DNA of 64,000 bases. It comes from G963674835 sp963674835. GTDB taxonomy: Bacteria > Planctomycetota > Planctomycetia > Pirellulales > Thermoguttaceae. This document shows, piece by piece, positions 53,108 through 62,546 of the stretch; the stretch's first letter is position 1; each line of letters starts with the position of its first letter. Made by a program: the position numbers and the translations under genes. Location: positions 1,736,001-1,800,000 of the forward strand of contig CAXXKC010000003.1 of assembly GCA_963674835.2 (NCBI GenBank). Reading direction: 5' to 3'. Below the pieces are notes generated by a model. It ran no database searches and was not told the origin of the DNA. It was given only the letters and a program-made list of their open reading frames with translations.

Positions 53108-54463
53108 TTGAGTCGCCGCAAGTTCTTGAAGAGTGTGCTGGCCGCGGGTGCCTGCAGCACTGTGCCTTTTGCAGCGCCGGTCGTGTCGCTTCGGCAGGCG
53201 ACGGCGGCCGAGTCGGTCGCGCCGCCGGCACGCTGGACGCCGAGCGAGGGGCCAAATCGTCCGATCGGTGAGGGCAAGGGGATCCGCCCGGGGCGCGTGG
53301 TTTGGGTTCACGATCCGAGCGTGGCGCGGTGGGACGGCGACCCGGGCAGCGGCGGCTGGTATGAGGACAAGGCGACCGATCCGGCGGTGGCGGAGCGCAT
53401 GCTTAGCCAGACGCTCCGATTGCTGACGGAGGCAGAGACGGATGCGGCCGCGTGGGCGGGGCTCTTCCGGCATTTCAACCGTACGCACGGGCGTGGGGAC
53501 GTCGGTTATCAACCCGGCGAGAAGATCGCGATCAAGCTCAACCTGAACTGCTGCAAACGAGAGGCGGATCCCAAGCAGGGGGTCTTCAACACGCCGCAGT
53601 TGACGCTGGCGTTGTTCCGGCAATTGGTCCGGCATGCCGGGGTCCGCGACGCCGACATCGTCGTGTATGACGCCTCGCGTTTCGCGAGCGATGCACTCAT
53701 TCTGCCGACGCGTGCGGAGTTGCCGGGCATTCGGTTCGGGGATCGCGATGGGGGCGACGGTCGGTTTCGGGTCGAGCCGAACCTTGGGGTGGCCCTTCAC
53801 TTCGGTGATCCGACGACGCCAGACAACGGCAAGACGTACCTGCCGGCATGCGTGACAGAGGCCACGTACCTGATCAACGGGGCGCTTTTGAAGGGGCACA
53901 CGTTGGCGGGTGTGACGCTTCTGGCGAAGAACCATTTTGGGTCGGTCTATCGGCAGATCACGAAATCGAAAGACCCTCACAAGGGTTGGAACCCAAGCAA
54001 CATGCACGACGCGATCCTCACGCCGAATCGACCGATGGGTAGCTACAACCCAATGGTGGACCTGATGGGCCACAAGGACCTCGGAGGCAAGACGGTGCTC
54101 TATCTGATCGACGCGATCTATGCGGCGCATAACCAGGGTGGGGTTCCGGAGAAGTGGCAGTCTGCGCCGTTTAACGGCCACTGGACGGCCAGCGTGTTTG
54201 CCTCGCAGGATCCGGTTGCGATCGAATCGGTCGCGGTGGACTTTTTTGCGGCCGAGGCAAATGCGAAGTACATGATCGGCGCCGTGGACAACTATCTGCA
54301 TGAGGCGGCGTTGGCCCACCGGCCGCCCTCGAAAACCCGCTATGCGCCTGAAGGTCGCGACGCGATTTCGGAGAGTCTGGGCGTTCACGAGCACTGGAAC
54401 AATGCCCAGAAGAAGCAGTACTCGCGGAATCTGGGGACGGGCCAAGGAATTGAGTTGGTCTGA
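53108..54463 (+). CDS. Tat-exported DUF362-family protein (second copy)
   Basis: The start is a TTG at 53108 with AAGGAG seven bases upstream; a nearby ATG (53103) is out of frame and hits a stop at once. The 451-residue protein begins with a Tat signal (SRRKFLKSVLAAGACSTV). DUF362-like features include GEKIAIKLNLNCC, VVYDASRFASDA, TYLINGALLKGHTLAGVTLLAKN and a C-terminal ASQDPVAIESVAVDFF. It is longer than the copy at 38230 and lacks a ferredoxin partner; it stands at the head of a set of sugar-catabolic genes. Function unknown. Confidence 0.82.
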   Translation: MSRRKFLKSVLAAGACSTVPFAAPVVSLRQATAAESVAPPARWTPSEGPNRPIGEGKGIRPGRVVWVHDPSVARWDGDPGSGGWYEDKATDPAVAERMLSQTLRLLTEAETDAAAWAGLFRHFNRTHGRGDVGYQPGEKIAIKLNLNCCKREADPKQGVFNTPQLTLALFRQLVRHAGVRDADIVVYDASRFASDALILPTRAELPGIRFGDRDGGDGRFRVEPNLGVALHFGDPTTPDNGKTYLPACVTEATYLINGALLKGHTLAGVTLLAKNHFGSVYRQITKSKDPHKGWNPSNMHDAILTPNRPMGSYNPMVDLMGHKDLGGKTVLYLIDAIYAAHNQGGVPEKWQSAPFNGHWTASVFASQDPVAIESVAVDFFAAEANAKYMIGAVDNYLHEAALAHRPPSKTRYAPEGRDAISESLGVHEHWNNAQKKQYSRNLGTGQGIELV

Positions 54464-54594
54464 GCTTCGGGGCAATAGCCAAGCGGGCGATCCGGTGCTA
54501 CGATAACCGGCATACTTGGTGCCAATCTCGAAATGGGGTACGGTGGTCCTCAGTGGTCGAGATGATTGGCACGGTCGCTGGGAGGTAAGATGCG

Positions 54595-55458
54595 ATGGGT
54601 TACGGAACCAAGCTACGGGGTCTGTTGGACGGAACGGACTTGGTGATGGCGCCGGGTGCACCGGACGCGCTGACGGCGAGGTTGGTCGAGCAAGCCGGCT
54701 TTCCGGCAGTGTACATGACGGGCTTCGGTGCGACGGCAACGCTTATCGGCCGGCCGGACGTGGGCCTGCTGACGCAGACCGAGATGGCAATCCACGCGGG
54801 CAACATGGCTCGGGCGGTGGATTTGCCCGTAGTGGCCGACGCCGATACGGGCTATGGCGGGCCGGCGAACATCGAGCGAACGGTTCGGCAGTACGAGCAG
54901 ACGGGCGTGGCGGCGATCCATCTGGAAGACCAGGCATCGCCCAAGCGATGCGGTCACATGGCCGGGGTGAAGCTGGTATCGCCGGAAGAGATGGAGCACC
55001 GGCTTCGGTGCGCCGTGGCGTCACGCGACAGTGACATGCTGATTATCGGTCGCACCGATGCGGTGGCGGCCGTGGGGCTTCACGAGGCGTTGGAGCGAGC
55101 CCGTCGTTACCGTGACACGGGCGTGGATATCGTGTTCGTCGATGCCGTGAAGTGGATCAAAGACGCGGAGGAGATCGGTCGGACCATCGAAGGACCACTA
55201 ATCATCAGCATTGTCGAAGGGCATGAGACGGCCAAGTTGAAGCCGGAGGAGCTGAAGCAGATGGGCTTCTCGCTGGCGCTCTACCCGCTATCAACGCTGC
55301 TGATCGCCACGCGCGCCATCCAGGACGTGCTGGGTGAATTGCGCAACAGCGGTACTACGCATGGCCGCGTGGATCGCATGGCAAGCTACGGCGAGTTCTC
55401 GACGGTCGTCGATTTGGATCATTTTCGCAGTCTGGACGACCAGTTTGGCACGGGCTAG
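54595..55458 (+). CDS. Isocitrate lyase/PEP mutase superfamily enzyme (methylisocitrate-lyase-like)
   Basis: The 287-residue protein has the superfamily signature KRCGHMAG with the catalytic cysteine, the metal-binding VVADADTGYGGPAN and the substrate loop IIGRTDAVAAVG. Members split or form C-C or P-C bonds next to a carboxylate; alternatives include methylisocitrate lyase, dimethylmalate lyase and oxaloacetate hydrolase types. It is followed by a zinc dehydrogenase and an HpcH/HpaI aldolase, which suggests breakdown of a sugar acid or keto acid to pyruvate and an aldehyde or succinate. Confidence 0.85.
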   Translation: MGYGTKLRGLLDGTDLVMAPGAPDALTARLVEQAGFPAVYMTGFGATATLIGRPDVGLLTQTEMAIHAGNMARAVDLPVVADADTGYGGPANIERTVRQYEQTGVAAIHLEDQASPKRCGHMAGVKLVSPEEMEHRLRCAVASRDSDMLIIGRTDAVAAVGLHEALERARRYRDTGVDIVFVDAVKWIKDAEEIGRTIEGPLIISIVEGHETAKLKPEELKQMGFSLALYPLSTLLIATRAIQDVLGELRNSGTTHGRVDRMASYGEFSTVVDLDHFRSLDDQFGTG

Positions 55459-55493
55459 GAATGAGGCGGGAGACAACGCGAAGGAGTTGACAC

Positions 55494-56528
55494 GTGAAAG
55501 CGGTCGTGAAGACGCGTCTTGAACCGGGAAACGTCGAGCTGATCGACATGCCGGAGCCCACCGCAGGGCCGGGCCAGGTTGTGATCGAGGTGGCCAACGC
55601 GGGAATTTGCGGGACCGATATCCACATCTTCAAGAGCGAGTATGTGATCAAGCCGCCGGTGATCCTCGGCCACGAGTTTTGCGGGACGGTCGTGGAGGTG
55701 GGCCCGGGTGTAACGCGGTTCCAACCGGGCGAGCGGGTGACCGTGAATCCGTCGGCGGGAAGGCTATGCGGCAACTGCCGGTACTGCCAGATCGGAGCTC
55801 CGTTCTTCTGCATCGATCGGGCGGCGTTGGGCAGCGGTATGCACGGAGGGTTCGCCAAGTACTGCTGCGTGCGGCAGGAAGTCGTCTTCCGGTTGCCTGA
55901 GAACCTCGATTTCGAGACCGGTGCGCTGTGCGAACCGTTTGCGTGCGCCTTGCAGGCCGTCGTCGAACTCACAGTGATCAAGCCGGGGGACGTGGTGGTC
56001 GTGTCGGGGCCGGGCCCGATCGGGTTGATGTGCGCCGTGCTGGCTAAGACACACGGTGCCCGTGTGGTCATGCTGGGCACATCGGCGGACGCAGGCCGCA
56101 TGGCAATCGCCCAGGGGCTTGGGATGGATTACACGGTCGACGTTCAAACGGCAAACGCCAAGGCGCTATTGGATGATCTCACGCAAGGCTACGGGGCCGA
56201 TGTAGTGATTGAATGTGCGGGGGTGGATGCTTCGGCGGCGCAGTGTCTGGAACTGGTGCGGAAGATGGGGCGGTACACGCAAGTGGGATTGTTTGGAAAG
56301 CCGCTCAGCCTGGACTTGGACAAGGTCGTTGTGAAGCAAGTGCACCTTCAGGGATCGATGTGCCACACCTGGGAGACGTGGGAGCGTACGATGCGATTCC
56401 TGAGGCAGGACATGATCGACCTGCACCCTTTCATCTCGCGGCGACTCCCTTTGAGCCAGTGGGAAGAGGGATTTCAGGGCGTGCTGGCGAAGAAAGACTT
56501 GAAAGTGTTACTGTATCCTGAGGAATGA
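55494..56528 (+). CDS. Zinc-dependent alcohol/polyol dehydrogenase (MDR family)
   Basis: The start is a GTG at 55494 with AAGGAG seven bases upstream. The 344-residue protein is a medium-chain dehydrogenase: catalytic zinc ligands in GICGTDIH and GHEFCG, structural zinc cysteines in CGNCRYCQIGAPFFC and the NAD-binding GPGPIGLM. Similarity is to sorbitol, threonine and galactitol-1-phosphate dehydrogenases. It lies 35 bases after the lyase gene and four bases before the aldolase gene, so the three probably form one pathway oxidising a polyol or sugar acid. Confidence 0.88.
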   Translation: MKAVVKTRLEPGNVELIDMPEPTAGPGQVVIEVANAGICGTDIHIFKSEYVIKPPVILGHEFCGTVVEVGPGVTRFQPGERVTVNPSAGRLCGNCRYCQIGAPFFCIDRAALGSGMHGGFAKYCCVRQEVVFRLPENLDFETGALCEPFACALQAVVELTVIKPGDVVVVSGPGPIGLMCAVLAKTHGARVVMLGTSADAGRMAIAQGLGMDYTVDVQTANAKALLDDLTQGYGADVVIECAGVDASAAQCLELVRKMGRYTQVGLFGKPLSLDLDKVVVKQVHLQGSMCHTWETWERTMRFLRQDMIDLHPFISRRLPLSQWEEGFQGVLAKKDLKVLLYPEE

Positions 56529-56531
56529 GCG

Positions 56532-57287
56532 ATGGACTTGAAAGCCAAGATGCGCGAGGGCGGGTTCTGTGTCGGCCCGTTTATGAAGTCGGCCAGCGCG
56601 GCGATTGTCGAGGTCTCGGGCTACGCCGGGTTGGACTTCGTGCTGTTGGACATGGAACACGGCCCGGTGTCGTACGAGACGTTGGAACATCATATCCTGG
56701 CTGCCGAGCGGGTCGGCACTGCTCCGATCGTGCGGGTAGGAGCGATCACCGAGTCGGCGATTATCCGGCCGTTGGACAAGGGGGCGGCAGGCGTGTTGGT
56801 GCCCCACGTCGATTCGAAATCCATGGCCGCGGACGTCATTCGCTTTTCGCGATTCGCGCCGCAGGGCGAGCGCGGCATGGATATCTACTCCCGGGCCGCC
56901 CAGTACGGCCATGTGCCGAGGCAGGAGTATCTGCGACGGGCCAACGAAGGTACTTTGCTGGCAATCCAGATCGAAGGGGCGGAAGGGCTGCACAACCTGG
57001 ACGAGATTCTGGCCGTGCCGGGGAGCGACGTGGTCTTCATCGGTCCTTATGACCTTTCTCAGTCGCTGGGTCTTCCCGGTCAGATCGACCATCCGGAAGT
57101 GGTTCGGACGGTGGAACAGATCGTCGAACGGGTGAGGAAGAGCGGACGGTATGCGGGCATGTACGTCGACGACATACCGGCCGCGCAGAAGTGGATCGGT
57201 CTCGGGGTTCAGTTCATCGCCCTATCGGTCGACACGGTCATCTATTACCAGGCGTGCAAGAGGCTTGTGGCCGCCTTGCGCGGGTGA
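56532..57287 (+). CDS. HpcH/HpaI aldolase family protein
   Basis: The 251-residue protein matches class II pyruvate-dependent aldolases: FVLLDMEHGPVSYETL, RVGAITESAIIRPLDKGAAGVLVPHVDS, AIQIEGAEGLHNLDEIL and VVFIGPYDLSQSLG. Such enzymes cleave 2-keto-3-deoxy sugar acids to pyruvate and an aldehyde with a divalent metal. Substrate may be a 2-keto-3-deoxy-rhamnonate-, glucarate- or heptonate-type acid; the sequence does not decide. Four bases after the dehydrogenase gene. Confidence 0.9.
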   Translation: MDLKAKMREGGFCVGPFMKSASAAIVEVSGYAGLDFVLLDMEHGPVSYETLEHHILAAERVGTAPIVRVGAITESAIIRPLDKGAAGVLVPHVDSKSMAADVIRFSRFAPQGERGMDIYSRAAQYGHVPRQEYLRRANEGTLLAIQIEGAEGLHNLDEILAVPGSDVVFIGPYDLSQSLGLPGQIDHPEVVRTVEQIVERVRKSGRYAGMYVDDIPAAQKWIGLGVQFIALSVDTVIYYQACKRLVAALRG

Positions 57288-57381
57288 GGGGGCGCTTGAT
57301 TTGTTCGGCGGACCCGTTCACGATATGCTTGATAGCGTAGTGCGTCTGTTGAATCCTCCTTTGGCCGACGAGCATCCTGCC

Positions 57382-58692
57382 ATGCGTAATGCGCTTCCGC
57401 GACGTACCTTCCTGAAGACGTCAGCCGCCGTGCTGGCCACAGCGCCTTTCGTCCACGCGGCTGAAGGCCAGCCGAGTGCCCAAGGCGGCAAGGGCGTGGG
57501 GCCCAACGAGGCGATTCGTACGGCAATCCTGGGCGTTCATGGCCAGGGGAAGAACCACATCGTCTACCACCAAGCGGTCCCCGGCGTGCGGGTTGCGACG
57601 CTTTGCGATCCGGACGAAGGTCTGCTGGCCGAGCGGGCAACGCTGGTTCCCGGCGTGAAGACCGAGACCGATCTGCGCCGCGTGCTCGATGACAAGGACA
57701 TCGATTGCGTTTTGATCGCCATGCCCAATTTCTGGCATGCTTTGGCGACTGTCTGGGCATGCCAGGCCGGCAAGGACGTTTACGTTGAGAAGCCGGCCAC
57801 GTATTGCATCGCCGAAGGAAGCAAGATGATCGAGGCCGGTCGGAAGTACGATCGGGTCGTGCAGAACGGCACGCACATGCGGGCCCAGACCGGCCGCGCG
57901 GAGGCGGTCAAGCTAATGCGGGAAGGACTGCTGGGCGACCTGTACATGGTACGGGCTTTCATCTACAACCCACGGGATGGTATCGGCCGCCAAGACGATT
58001 GCGCCGTGCCCCAAGGGGTCCATTACGATTTGTGGATGGGCCCCAGCGCCGAGCAGTCGTTCAATCCGAATCGCTTCCACTACAACTGGCATTGGTTCTG
58101 GGAGACGGGCAACGGTGAGATCGGCAACAATGGTCCCCATATCGCCGACATGGTGATTCAGGGCATCGACCGACAGGAGACGCTGCCGAAGAAGATCGCC
58201 AGCCAGGGTGGACGCTATGCGTGGAGCGACCAGGGACAGACGCCGAATACGCAAGTGACCACCTACACGTATGACGACGGTCTTCTGCTCACACTGGACA
58301 TTCGCAATTTGCCATCGAACAAGGAAGCAGACATCGCCGAGGGTGCGATCTTCTATGGTCCCAAGGGCTACCTGGTGTTGCACGCCGACGGCACGTACGA
58401 GTCGGTGATCGACAAGAAGCCCGGCCCGAACGGCAAGGGCGGCGGTGCGCATCGAGAGTTGCTGCGCAACTTCTACGACGTGGTGCGCAGCCGTAGGACC
58501 TCGGATCTTCTGGCCCCCGTGAAGTACGGCCGCACGGCGGCGGCGCTGTGCCACTTGGGCAACATCGCCTATAGGCTGGGGCGTACGGTCGAGTTCGATC
58601 CCAAGACCGAGACGTTTCCGGGCGATGAAAAGGCCAACGCCCTGTTGACCCGCACATACCGTGCCGGGTTCGTCATGCCTGAGAAGGTGTGA
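57382..58692 (+). CDS. Tat-exported Gfo/Idh/MocA-family oxidoreductase
   Basis: ATG 57382 is chosen because it gives a Tat signal (PRRTFLKTSAAVLATAPFV); the ribosome-binding site is weak. The 436-residue protein has the NAD(P)-binding domain (RTAILGVHGQGKNHIVYHQA) and the family signature with catalytic lysine YVEKPATYC. The C-terminal domain has GVHYDLWMGPS, HWFWETGNGEIGNNGPHIAD and KEADIAEGAIFYG. Exported members in planctomycetes are thought to use a tightly bound cofactor on sugars or glycosides; substrate unknown. It is 94 bases downstream of the aldolase gene, likely the same transcript. Confidence 0.9.
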   Translation: MRNALPRRTFLKTSAAVLATAPFVHAAEGQPSAQGGKGVGPNEAIRTAILGVHGQGKNHIVYHQAVPGVRVATLCDPDEGLLAERATLVPGVKTETDLRRVLDDKDIDCVLIAMPNFWHALATVWACQAGKDVYVEKPATYCIAEGSKMIEAGRKYDRVVQNGTHMRAQTGRAEAVKLMREGLLGDLYMVRAFIYNPRDGIGRQDDCAVPQGVHYDLWMGPSAEQSFNPNRFHYNWHWFWETGNGEIGNNGPHIADMVIQGIDRQETLPKKIASQGGRYAWSDQGQTPNTQVTTYTYDDGLLLTLDIRNLPSNKEADIAEGAIFYGPKGYLVLHADGTYESVIDKKPGPNGKGGGAHRELLRNFYDVVRSRRTSDLLAPVKYGRTAAALCHLGNIAYRLGRTVEFDPKTETFPGDEKANALLTRTYRAGFVMPEKV

Positions 58693-58978
58693 CGGTCTGC
58701 GCTCACGAGCCTGCGCGGCATTTCGGAGGATGGCCACGTCGCATGGCAGCCGTGCTGTCGGCCCGGGCGGCGCGACGAACTCCGAGGGTGAGAAGACTCG
58801 CAAAGGTGCGAGCGATAGACTAGACTAGTCACCGTTTGGAGTCGGGGGTGGGTCTTGCGTGGCCGATTGGCATAGCCGGGCGAGCAGCAGTGGTGTCGCA
58901 AGCGCAGGTTTGACGGAGTCCCGGGGTTGATTCGGCACGGACAACGGGCGCATTGCACTTTGAATGAGGATCAAGCCG

Positions 58979-60886
58979 ATGGAGTCTGTCTTTTGCCGCG
59001 TTTCCGGCTGGTATCTCTGCGTGTTCTGGATGGTGGGCGTGGCGTGTGTTGCAGCGCCGACCCGGCTGTACGCTGATGAGGTACGTTCGCCAGACGGCAA
59101 GCTCGTCGTTTCGTTCGAGGTGGTGTCGGTCGACCAACACGACGGGTGCTTGGTGTATCGCATGGCGTACGACGGAAAGCCGGTACTGGCGGATAGCCGC
59201 CTGGGACTGGTGGCCGACGGTGGAGCGGCGTGGGACCGGGGCTGGCGCGTGACGGGCGTCACAACGGCCAGCGGCGACCAGACGTGGACGCCCGTTTGCG
59301 GCGAGCGCAGTCGCATTCGCGACCACTACAACGAAATGACGGTCAGTCTGCAAAACGACGCGACTCCGCAGGGGCAGCTTCGTTTGATCTTCCGTGCTTA
59401 CGACGAGGGTGCGGCGTTCTGCTACGAGTTGCCGAAGCAGGAGGGGCCGCAGCCGCTGAAGTTCGCAGCGGAGCGAAGCGAGTTTTCGTTCACGGGCAAT
59501 TGGATGTGCTGGCCGGTGTATTCGGCGCAGGGCGTGTACACGACGGTCCTGCTGGACCAAGTGAAGCCAAATTGCGAGCGGCCGCTGGTGGTCGAGATTG
59601 CCGGGGGTCCGTATGTGGCGGTCGGCGAGGCGCGGCTGGTCGATTACGCTCGGATGCGTCTGGAGCCAGCAGGGAAACCGCACACCATCCGGAGCATGCT
59701 GGCGGGCCCCGTGGTAATGGAGCTTCCGTATCGGACGCCATGGCGTGTCGTGATGGTCGGGCAGACGCCCGGTGAGTTGTTGGAGCACAACGATCTGATC
59801 CTCAATTTGAACGCTCCCTGCGCGCTGGCGGACACATCGTGGATACGGCCGGGGAAAGTGATCCGCGAGGTGACGCTGACCACCGCGGGCGGCAAGGCCT
59901 GCATCGACTTCGCGGTGAAGCGCGGCTTGCAGTTCGTCGAGTATGACGCGGGCTGGTACGGCCATGAGTATGACGATGCGTCGAATGCGACGACCGTTTC
60001 GCCGGACCGTAAGAAGTCAAATGCTGCGGGGGGCCTCGACCTTCAGGAGGTCATCCGCTACGGCAACGAGCGGGGCATCGGCATTGTGCTTTACGTGAAT
60101 CGTCGGGAGTTGGAACACCGGCTCGACGAGATTCTTCCGCTGTACGAGCAATGGGGCGTGAAGGGCGTGAAGTACGGCTTCGTGAACGTCGGCAGCCAGC
60201 ATTGGACGACGTGGCTCCATGAGGCGGTGCGTAAGGCGGCACGCCACCGGTTGATGGTCGACGTTCATGACGAGTATCGCCCGACGGGATACGAGCGCAC
60301 GTATCCTAACCTGATGACGCAAGAGGGTATCCGGGGCAACGAATGCATGCCGCCGGCGGAGCACAACCTGATACTGCCGTTTACTCGGATGCTCTGCGGC
60401 CCGGCCGACTACACGGTTTGCTGGTATGCCAGCCGTATCCAGACCAGCCACGCGCACCAGTTGGCTTGCCCGGTGGTGTACTACAGCCCCTGGCAGTTCC
60501 TGCACTGGTATGATCGGCCGGCGCAATACCGTGGCGAGCCTGAGCTGGATTTCTTCAAGGTCGTGCCAGCCGTTTGGGATGACACGCGAGTGATCCAGGG
60601 CGAGATCGGACAGTACATCACGGTCGCGCGGCGCACCGGTGAGCAGTGGTTTGTGGGGACCATGAATGCCCAGAAGCGGCGCCAGTTGCAGATCCCGCTG
60701 GGCTTTCTGCCGGAGGGGCGCCGCTGCACGGCCACGATCTATGGCGACGCGTTTCCCAACGGCGAAGACTCGAAGGCGGTGAAGATTGAGGAGCGCCCGG
60801 TCGATGCTCGCACTGTTTTGACGGCCGACCTGGCGGCCAACGGCGGCCAAGCGATCCACCTTGTGCCGGCAGACTCAGCCCGGTGA
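58979..60886 (+). CDS. Secreted GH97-family glycoside hydrolase
   Basis: ATG 58979 (GAGG upstream) is preferred over ATG 58964; 635 residues with a signal peptide (GWYLCVFWMVGVACVAAPTR). The three-part GH97 layout is clear: N-terminal sandwich, catalytic barrel (FVEYDAGWYG, GIVLYVNRRELE, GVKYGFVN, VDVHDEYRPTGYERTYPNLMTQEGIRGNE) and a C-terminal beta domain. At GVKYGFVN the Asp that acts as nucleophile in retaining GH97 alpha-galactosidases appears to be Gly, so an inverting, calcium-dependent alpha-glucosidase-like mechanism, or altered activity, is more likely. It follows the Gfo/Idh/MocA gene after 286 non-coding bases. Confidence 0.85.
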   Translation: MESVFCRVSGWYLCVFWMVGVACVAAPTRLYADEVRSPDGKLVVSFEVVSVDQHDGCLVYRMAYDGKPVLADSRLGLVADGGAAWDRGWRVTGVTTASGDQTWTPVCGERSRIRDHYNEMTVSLQNDATPQGQLRLIFRAYDEGAAFCYELPKQEGPQPLKFAAERSEFSFTGNWMCWPVYSAQGVYTTVLLDQVKPNCERPLVVEIAGGPYVAVGEARLVDYARMRLEPAGKPHTIRSMLAGPVVMELPYRTPWRVVMVGQTPGELLEHNDLILNLNAPCALADTSWIRPGKVIREVTLTTAGGKACIDFAVKRGLQFVEYDAGWYGHEYDDASNATTVSPDRKKSNAAGGLDLQEVIRYGNERGIGIVLYVNRRELEHRLDEILPLYEQWGVKGVKYGFVNVGSQHWTTWLHEAVRKAARHRLMVDVHDEYRPTGYERTYPNLMTQEGIRGNECMPPAEHNLILPFTRMLCGPADYTVCWYASRIQTSHAHQLACPVVYYSPWQFLHWYDRPAQYRGEPELDFFKVVPAVWDDTRVIQGEIGQYITVARRTGEQWFVGTMNAQKRRQLQIPLGFLPEGRRCTATIYGDAFPNGEDSKAVKIEERPVDARTVLTADLAANGGQAIHLVPADSAR

Positions 60887-61232
60887 TGAAGCTCGATCTG
60901 AGCCGTGGCTGATGGTTCTCCAATCTGGAAGGACGGTTGGACGCGACCGCATGTGCCGCGGCGTTGGACCGCTGATGCCGTCACTTGCCGGCTTGCGGAG
61001 AGCGATGGAAGGTCGGTATGTTCGTAAGGGGGGGCACTGCGTGGCGTTCGGCCATCCCCTCACCTTTGCCCGCTTCCCTACCTTTCCGCTCTTGCCGCGA
61101 TCCCGTGCCTGACCGTGTACTTGCCACCACGCTGGGGCAACCTGCCCTAGGACCGGTTTGCGGGCTTTTCTATAATCGGCGTCTTGGGCCTGGTAAGCGT
61201 TTTGGTGGATGGCCTATGTGGAGAAGGATCTC
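60887..61232 (+). promoter_or_regulatory. Intergenic region with a possible promoter for parA
   Basis: About 345 bases with no supported gene. A perfect TATAAT at 61171-61176 suggests a start near 61183, about 50 bases before the ParA ATG; the -35 position (AGGACC) is poor. No terminator hairpin with a T-run was found after the GH97 gene. Confidence 0.4.
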
Positions 61233-62036
61233 ATGCGACGCATCGCGATCATGAATCAGAAGGGTGGCGTCGGCAAGACGACGACCGCGGTGAACGTGTC
61301 GGCGGCGTTGGCAGCGACGGGACAGCGGGTATGCCTGATCGATCTGGATCCCCAGGCCCACGCGACGCTGCACTTCGGGATCGAACCGCGGCCGCAGAGC
61401 ACATCGATCTACGACGTGCTGGTTTCGAAGACGAAGCTGGCCGAGGTCCGGCGACACGTGGACGAGCATCTCTGGGTGGTGGGATCGCATCTGGACCTGG
61501 CAGCCGCGGAGTTGGAACTGTCCGGCGTGGTGGGGCGCGAACAGATCCTACGGGACAAGCTGGCCGAAGACACGGAGGAGTTCGACTACCTGTTTATCGA
61601 CTGCCCTCCGTCGCTGGGCGTGCTCACGCTGAACGCGTTGACGGCGGCCGATGAGGTATTCATTCCACTGCAGCCGCACTTTCTGGCTTTGCACGGCTTG
61701 AGCAAGTTGCTGGAGACCATCGACCTGGTGGCGCGGCGGCTTAACCACCGGCTGAAGCTCAGTGGAGTGATCCTGTGCATGTTCGACGGCACGACCAGGC
61801 TAGCCGGCGAGGTCAGTCAGGACGTCGACCGTTTCTTCAACGACAGCCGACACGAAAAGACACCCTGGGCGGACGCTCATACGTTTCAAACCCGGATCCG
61901 GCGGAACGTCCGGTTGGCGGAAGCTCCCAGTTTCGGCCAATCGATTTTCCAGTACGCACCGACGTCGAACGGCGCTGAAGACTACCGGCTGTTGGCCGAA
62001 GAGATACTGACGTTGGCGCCGGCGGCTTCAACGTAG
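61233..62036 (+). CDS. ParA/Soj-family ATPase
   Basis: ATG 61233 is preferred (AAGGA seven bases upstream); ATG 61209 is in frame. The 267-residue protein has the deviant Walker A box QKGGVGKTTT at its start, Walker A' (CLIDLDPQAHATLHFG) and Walker B (YLFIDCPPSLG). ParA proteins use ATP-dependent DNA or surface binding to position chromosomes, plasmids or protein complexes. No parB follows: the next gene is rplU on the other strand. It could be an orphan ParA with a cargo role, or its ParB may be elsewhere. Confidence 0.9.
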   Translation: MRRIAIMNQKGGVGKTTTAVNVSAALAATGQRVCLIDLDPQAHATLHFGIEPRPQSTSIYDVLVSKTKLAEVRRHVDEHLWVVGSHLDLAAAELELSGVVGREQILRDKLAEDTEEFDYLFIDCPPSLGVLTLNALTAADEVFIPLQPHFLALHGLSKLLETIDLVARRLNHRLKLSGVILCMFDGTTRLAGEVSQDVDRFFNDSRHEKTPWADAHTFQTRIRRNVRLAEAPSFGQSIFQYAPTSNGAEDYRLLAEEILTLAPAAST

Positions 62037-62090
62037 TCCGGAGACAGGCGGCGGCGACCGGTGACGGTGGAGTGCCGGCAAAGAAAGGCA

Positions 62091-62128
62091 CAAGGACGCG
62101 GAACCGAGCTTGCGGCACCACGTCCTTG
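62091..62128. terminator. Possible bidirectional terminator between parA and rplU
   Basis: CAAGGACG (62091-62098) and CGTCCTTG (62121-62128) form a perfect 8-bp stem with a 22-base loop between two converging genes. There is no T-run on either side, so Rho-independent termination is uncertain. Confidence 0.35.
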
Positions 62129-62162
62129 AGGGTCTCGTTCCTACCGATGGTTCGAATGAGTC

Positions 62163-62474
62163 TCAGGCTTCGATCTTGCTGATCTTCACTCGGGTATGGA
62201 TTTGCCGGTGGCCGGTCTTGCGGCGGTAGGTCTTGCGGCGACGAAGCTTCTGGACGGTGATCTTCGGGCCGCGTGCCACGCTGAGCACCTCGGCTGTGAC
62301 CGTGGCTCCCGCCAGGGTGGGCTGGCCGACCTTGAGGCCGTCGTCGTCGCGGTAGGCCAGAACTCGCTCGAAGGTGATCTCCTCGCCGCTGGGGACCTCG
62401 CGGTAGTCGATATCCAACTCCTGGTCCTGCTCGACCTTAAACTGCCGGCCGCCGTCTTCGATAATCGCGTACAT
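62163..62474 (-). CDS. rplU: 50S ribosomal protein L21
   Basis: The 103-residue protein is a complete L21: MYAIIEDGGRQFKVEQDQ at the start and a basic C-terminus (VQKLRRRKTYRRKTGHRQ, then HTRVKISKI), normal length. It binds 23S rRNA in the large subunit. AGGA precedes the start. It lies 72 bases downstream of the RNase E/G gene on the same strand. rpmA (L27), which usually follows rplU, is absent: only 126 bases separate rplU from the converging parA. Confidence 0.96.
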   Translation of the reverse strand: MYAIIEDGGRQFKVEQDQELDIDYREVPSGEEITFERVLAYRDDDGLKVGQPTLAGATVTAEVLSVARGPKITVQKLRRRKTYRRKTGHRQIHTRVKISKIEA

Positions 62475-62546
62475 CGGGAATCCTGACTGTGTTAGCTTTA
62501 CAGATAGCCCCTTAGTTTACCGCAGGGGTGGGCGAGTGTTCAAGGG

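Noticed and set aside
52973..54739. 588-codon minus-strand frame
   Set aside because: Antisense of the DUF362 gene with a Tat signal; Arg/Pro-rich, no motif.
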